Assembly (NCBI GenBank): GCA_028287725.1
Contig: JAQBPC010000482.1
Coordinates: forward strand, 1 to 6,137
Source: Chloroflexota bacterium
GTDB lineage: Bacteria > Chloroflexota > UBA5177 > JANWHV01
Length of the DNA: 6,137 bases
Direction of reading: 5' to 3'
Part shown: piece by piece, positions 5,719 through 6,137 of the stretch
How positions within the stretch are numbered: position 1 is the stretch's first letter
Layout of the letters: each line of letters starts with the position of its first letter
The notes under the pieces: generated by a model
Seen by the model: the letters and a program-made list of their open reading frames with translations, nothing else
What the model was told of the DNA's origin: nothing
Database searches by the model: none
Translations under genes and position numbers: made by a program

Positions 5719-6137
5719 ATGCGTCCACTTATTGGCCTAACCACATCGTTGGCCATTACGGAAGGTAATCCCCACGGCGACCGCTACGGAGTCTCTGCCC
5801 GATATTGCCAGGCCATAGCGGCTGCAGGTGGTAATCCGGTGCTGATCCCAGGCTTAGGTGACGGTGCGGCAGCATCGGAAATCTTCCCATTACTGGATGG
5901 TCTTCTCTTCACAGGAGGCCCTGATATACACCCAAACCGCTTCAATCAGGACATTCATCCTGGGTGCGAGCATATTGATGAAGCGCGCGATGAGACCGAG
6001 CTGGCCCTGATAGAGTTGGTCAAGCGATCCGAGACGCCAGTGCTCGGTATTTGCCGCGGTATTCAGCTGATCATCGTTGGCTTTGGCGGATCGCTAATCC
6101 AGGACATCGGCATGCAACATGCAGCGCCTTTGAATCA
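5719..6137 (+). CDS. Peptidase C26 / gamma-glutamyl-gamma-aminobutyrate hydrolase family protein, N-terminal 139 residues (runs off right edge)
   Basis: The plus-strand frame is open from ATG 5719 to the window edge (139 codons plus 2 bases). It begins MRPLIGLTTS, the usual first beta strand of the family. It contains FTGGPDIHP (64-72), matching the conserved GGxD oxyanion-region motif. It also has DEARDETE (87-94), matching the family's DxxRDxxE, and the nucleophile elbow GICRG (110-114) with C112 as catalytic cysteine, followed by GGSLIQDI (123-130). The catalytic His-Glu pair would lie in the missing C-terminal part. Relatives such as PuuD hydrolyse the gamma-glutamyl amide bond of gamma-Glu-GABA in putrescine breakdown. 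Others act on different gamma-glutamyl amides, so I do not assign puuD. It is divergent from the cox operon and shares its upstream region. Full-length relatives are about 240-260 residues, so roughly half is present. Confidence 0.9.
   Translation, partial: MRPLIGLTTSLAITEGNPHGDRYGVSARYCQAIAAAGGNPVLIPGLGDGAAASEIFPLLDGLLFTGGPDIHPNRFNQDIHPGCEHIDEARDETELALIELVKRSETPVLGICRGIQLIIVGFGGSLIQDIGMQHAAPLN

Overview
The window holds most of an operon for a three-subunit molybdenum hydroxylase of the xanthine oxidase family, read on the minus strand, and the start of a divergent gene on the plus strand. In transcription order the operon is coxS (iron-sulfur subunit, 5358-4864), coxL (molybdopterin subunit, 4763-2400), coxM (FAD subunit, 2390-1515), coxD (MoxR-type AAA+ ATPase, about 1507-554) and coxE (VWA-type maturation protein, 552 to beyond the left edge). 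The S-L-M order and the AYRGAGR active-site loop in CoxL place it with the 'form II' (BMS) CO-dehydrogenase-like enzymes. It is not a proven CO dehydrogenase: the Cu-binding cysteine of the AYRCSFR loop in form I enzymes is a glycine here (G370). The true substrate cannot be read from the sequence.

How the parts work together, from family knowledge: substrate is hydroxylated with water-derived oxygen at the Mo site of CoxL. Electrons then pass through the two [2Fe-2S] clusters of CoxS to FAD in CoxM and on to the respiratory chain or another acceptor. CoxD and CoxE are the maturation pair; in Oligotropha (Afipia) carboxidovorans their homologues help build the sulfurated/copper-loaded active site. 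Genes L-M-D-E are tightly packed: two stop codons lie inside the next gene's Shine-Dalgarno sequence, and coxD and coxE are one base apart. Only coxS-coxL has a wide gap (100 bases). coxS and coxL start with GTG; coxM, coxD, coxE and the divergent gene start with ATG.

The 360-base divergent intergenic region (5359-5718) is the most interesting non-coding part. On the coxS side it has an unusually strong Shine-Dalgarno sequence (AGGAGGTGA) in front of a 23-codon ORF, two mutually exclusive hairpins around that site, and an 11-base palindrome that could be an operator. I found no convincing sigma-70 or sigma-54 promoter.

From 5719 to the right edge is the N-terminal part of a class I glutamine amidotransferase-like hydrolase (peptidase C26, PuuD-type gamma-glutamyl-GABA hydrolase family) with its nucleophile cysteine present.

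The organism is an aerobic or facultatively aerobic bacterium of moderately high GC (high-50s percent by eye, not computed). Form II operons of this type occur in Pseudomonadota, Actinomycetota, Chloroflexota and several uncultivated soil lineages, and I cannot choose among them from this window. I see no mobile elements, CRISPR arrays, tRNA or rRNA genes.
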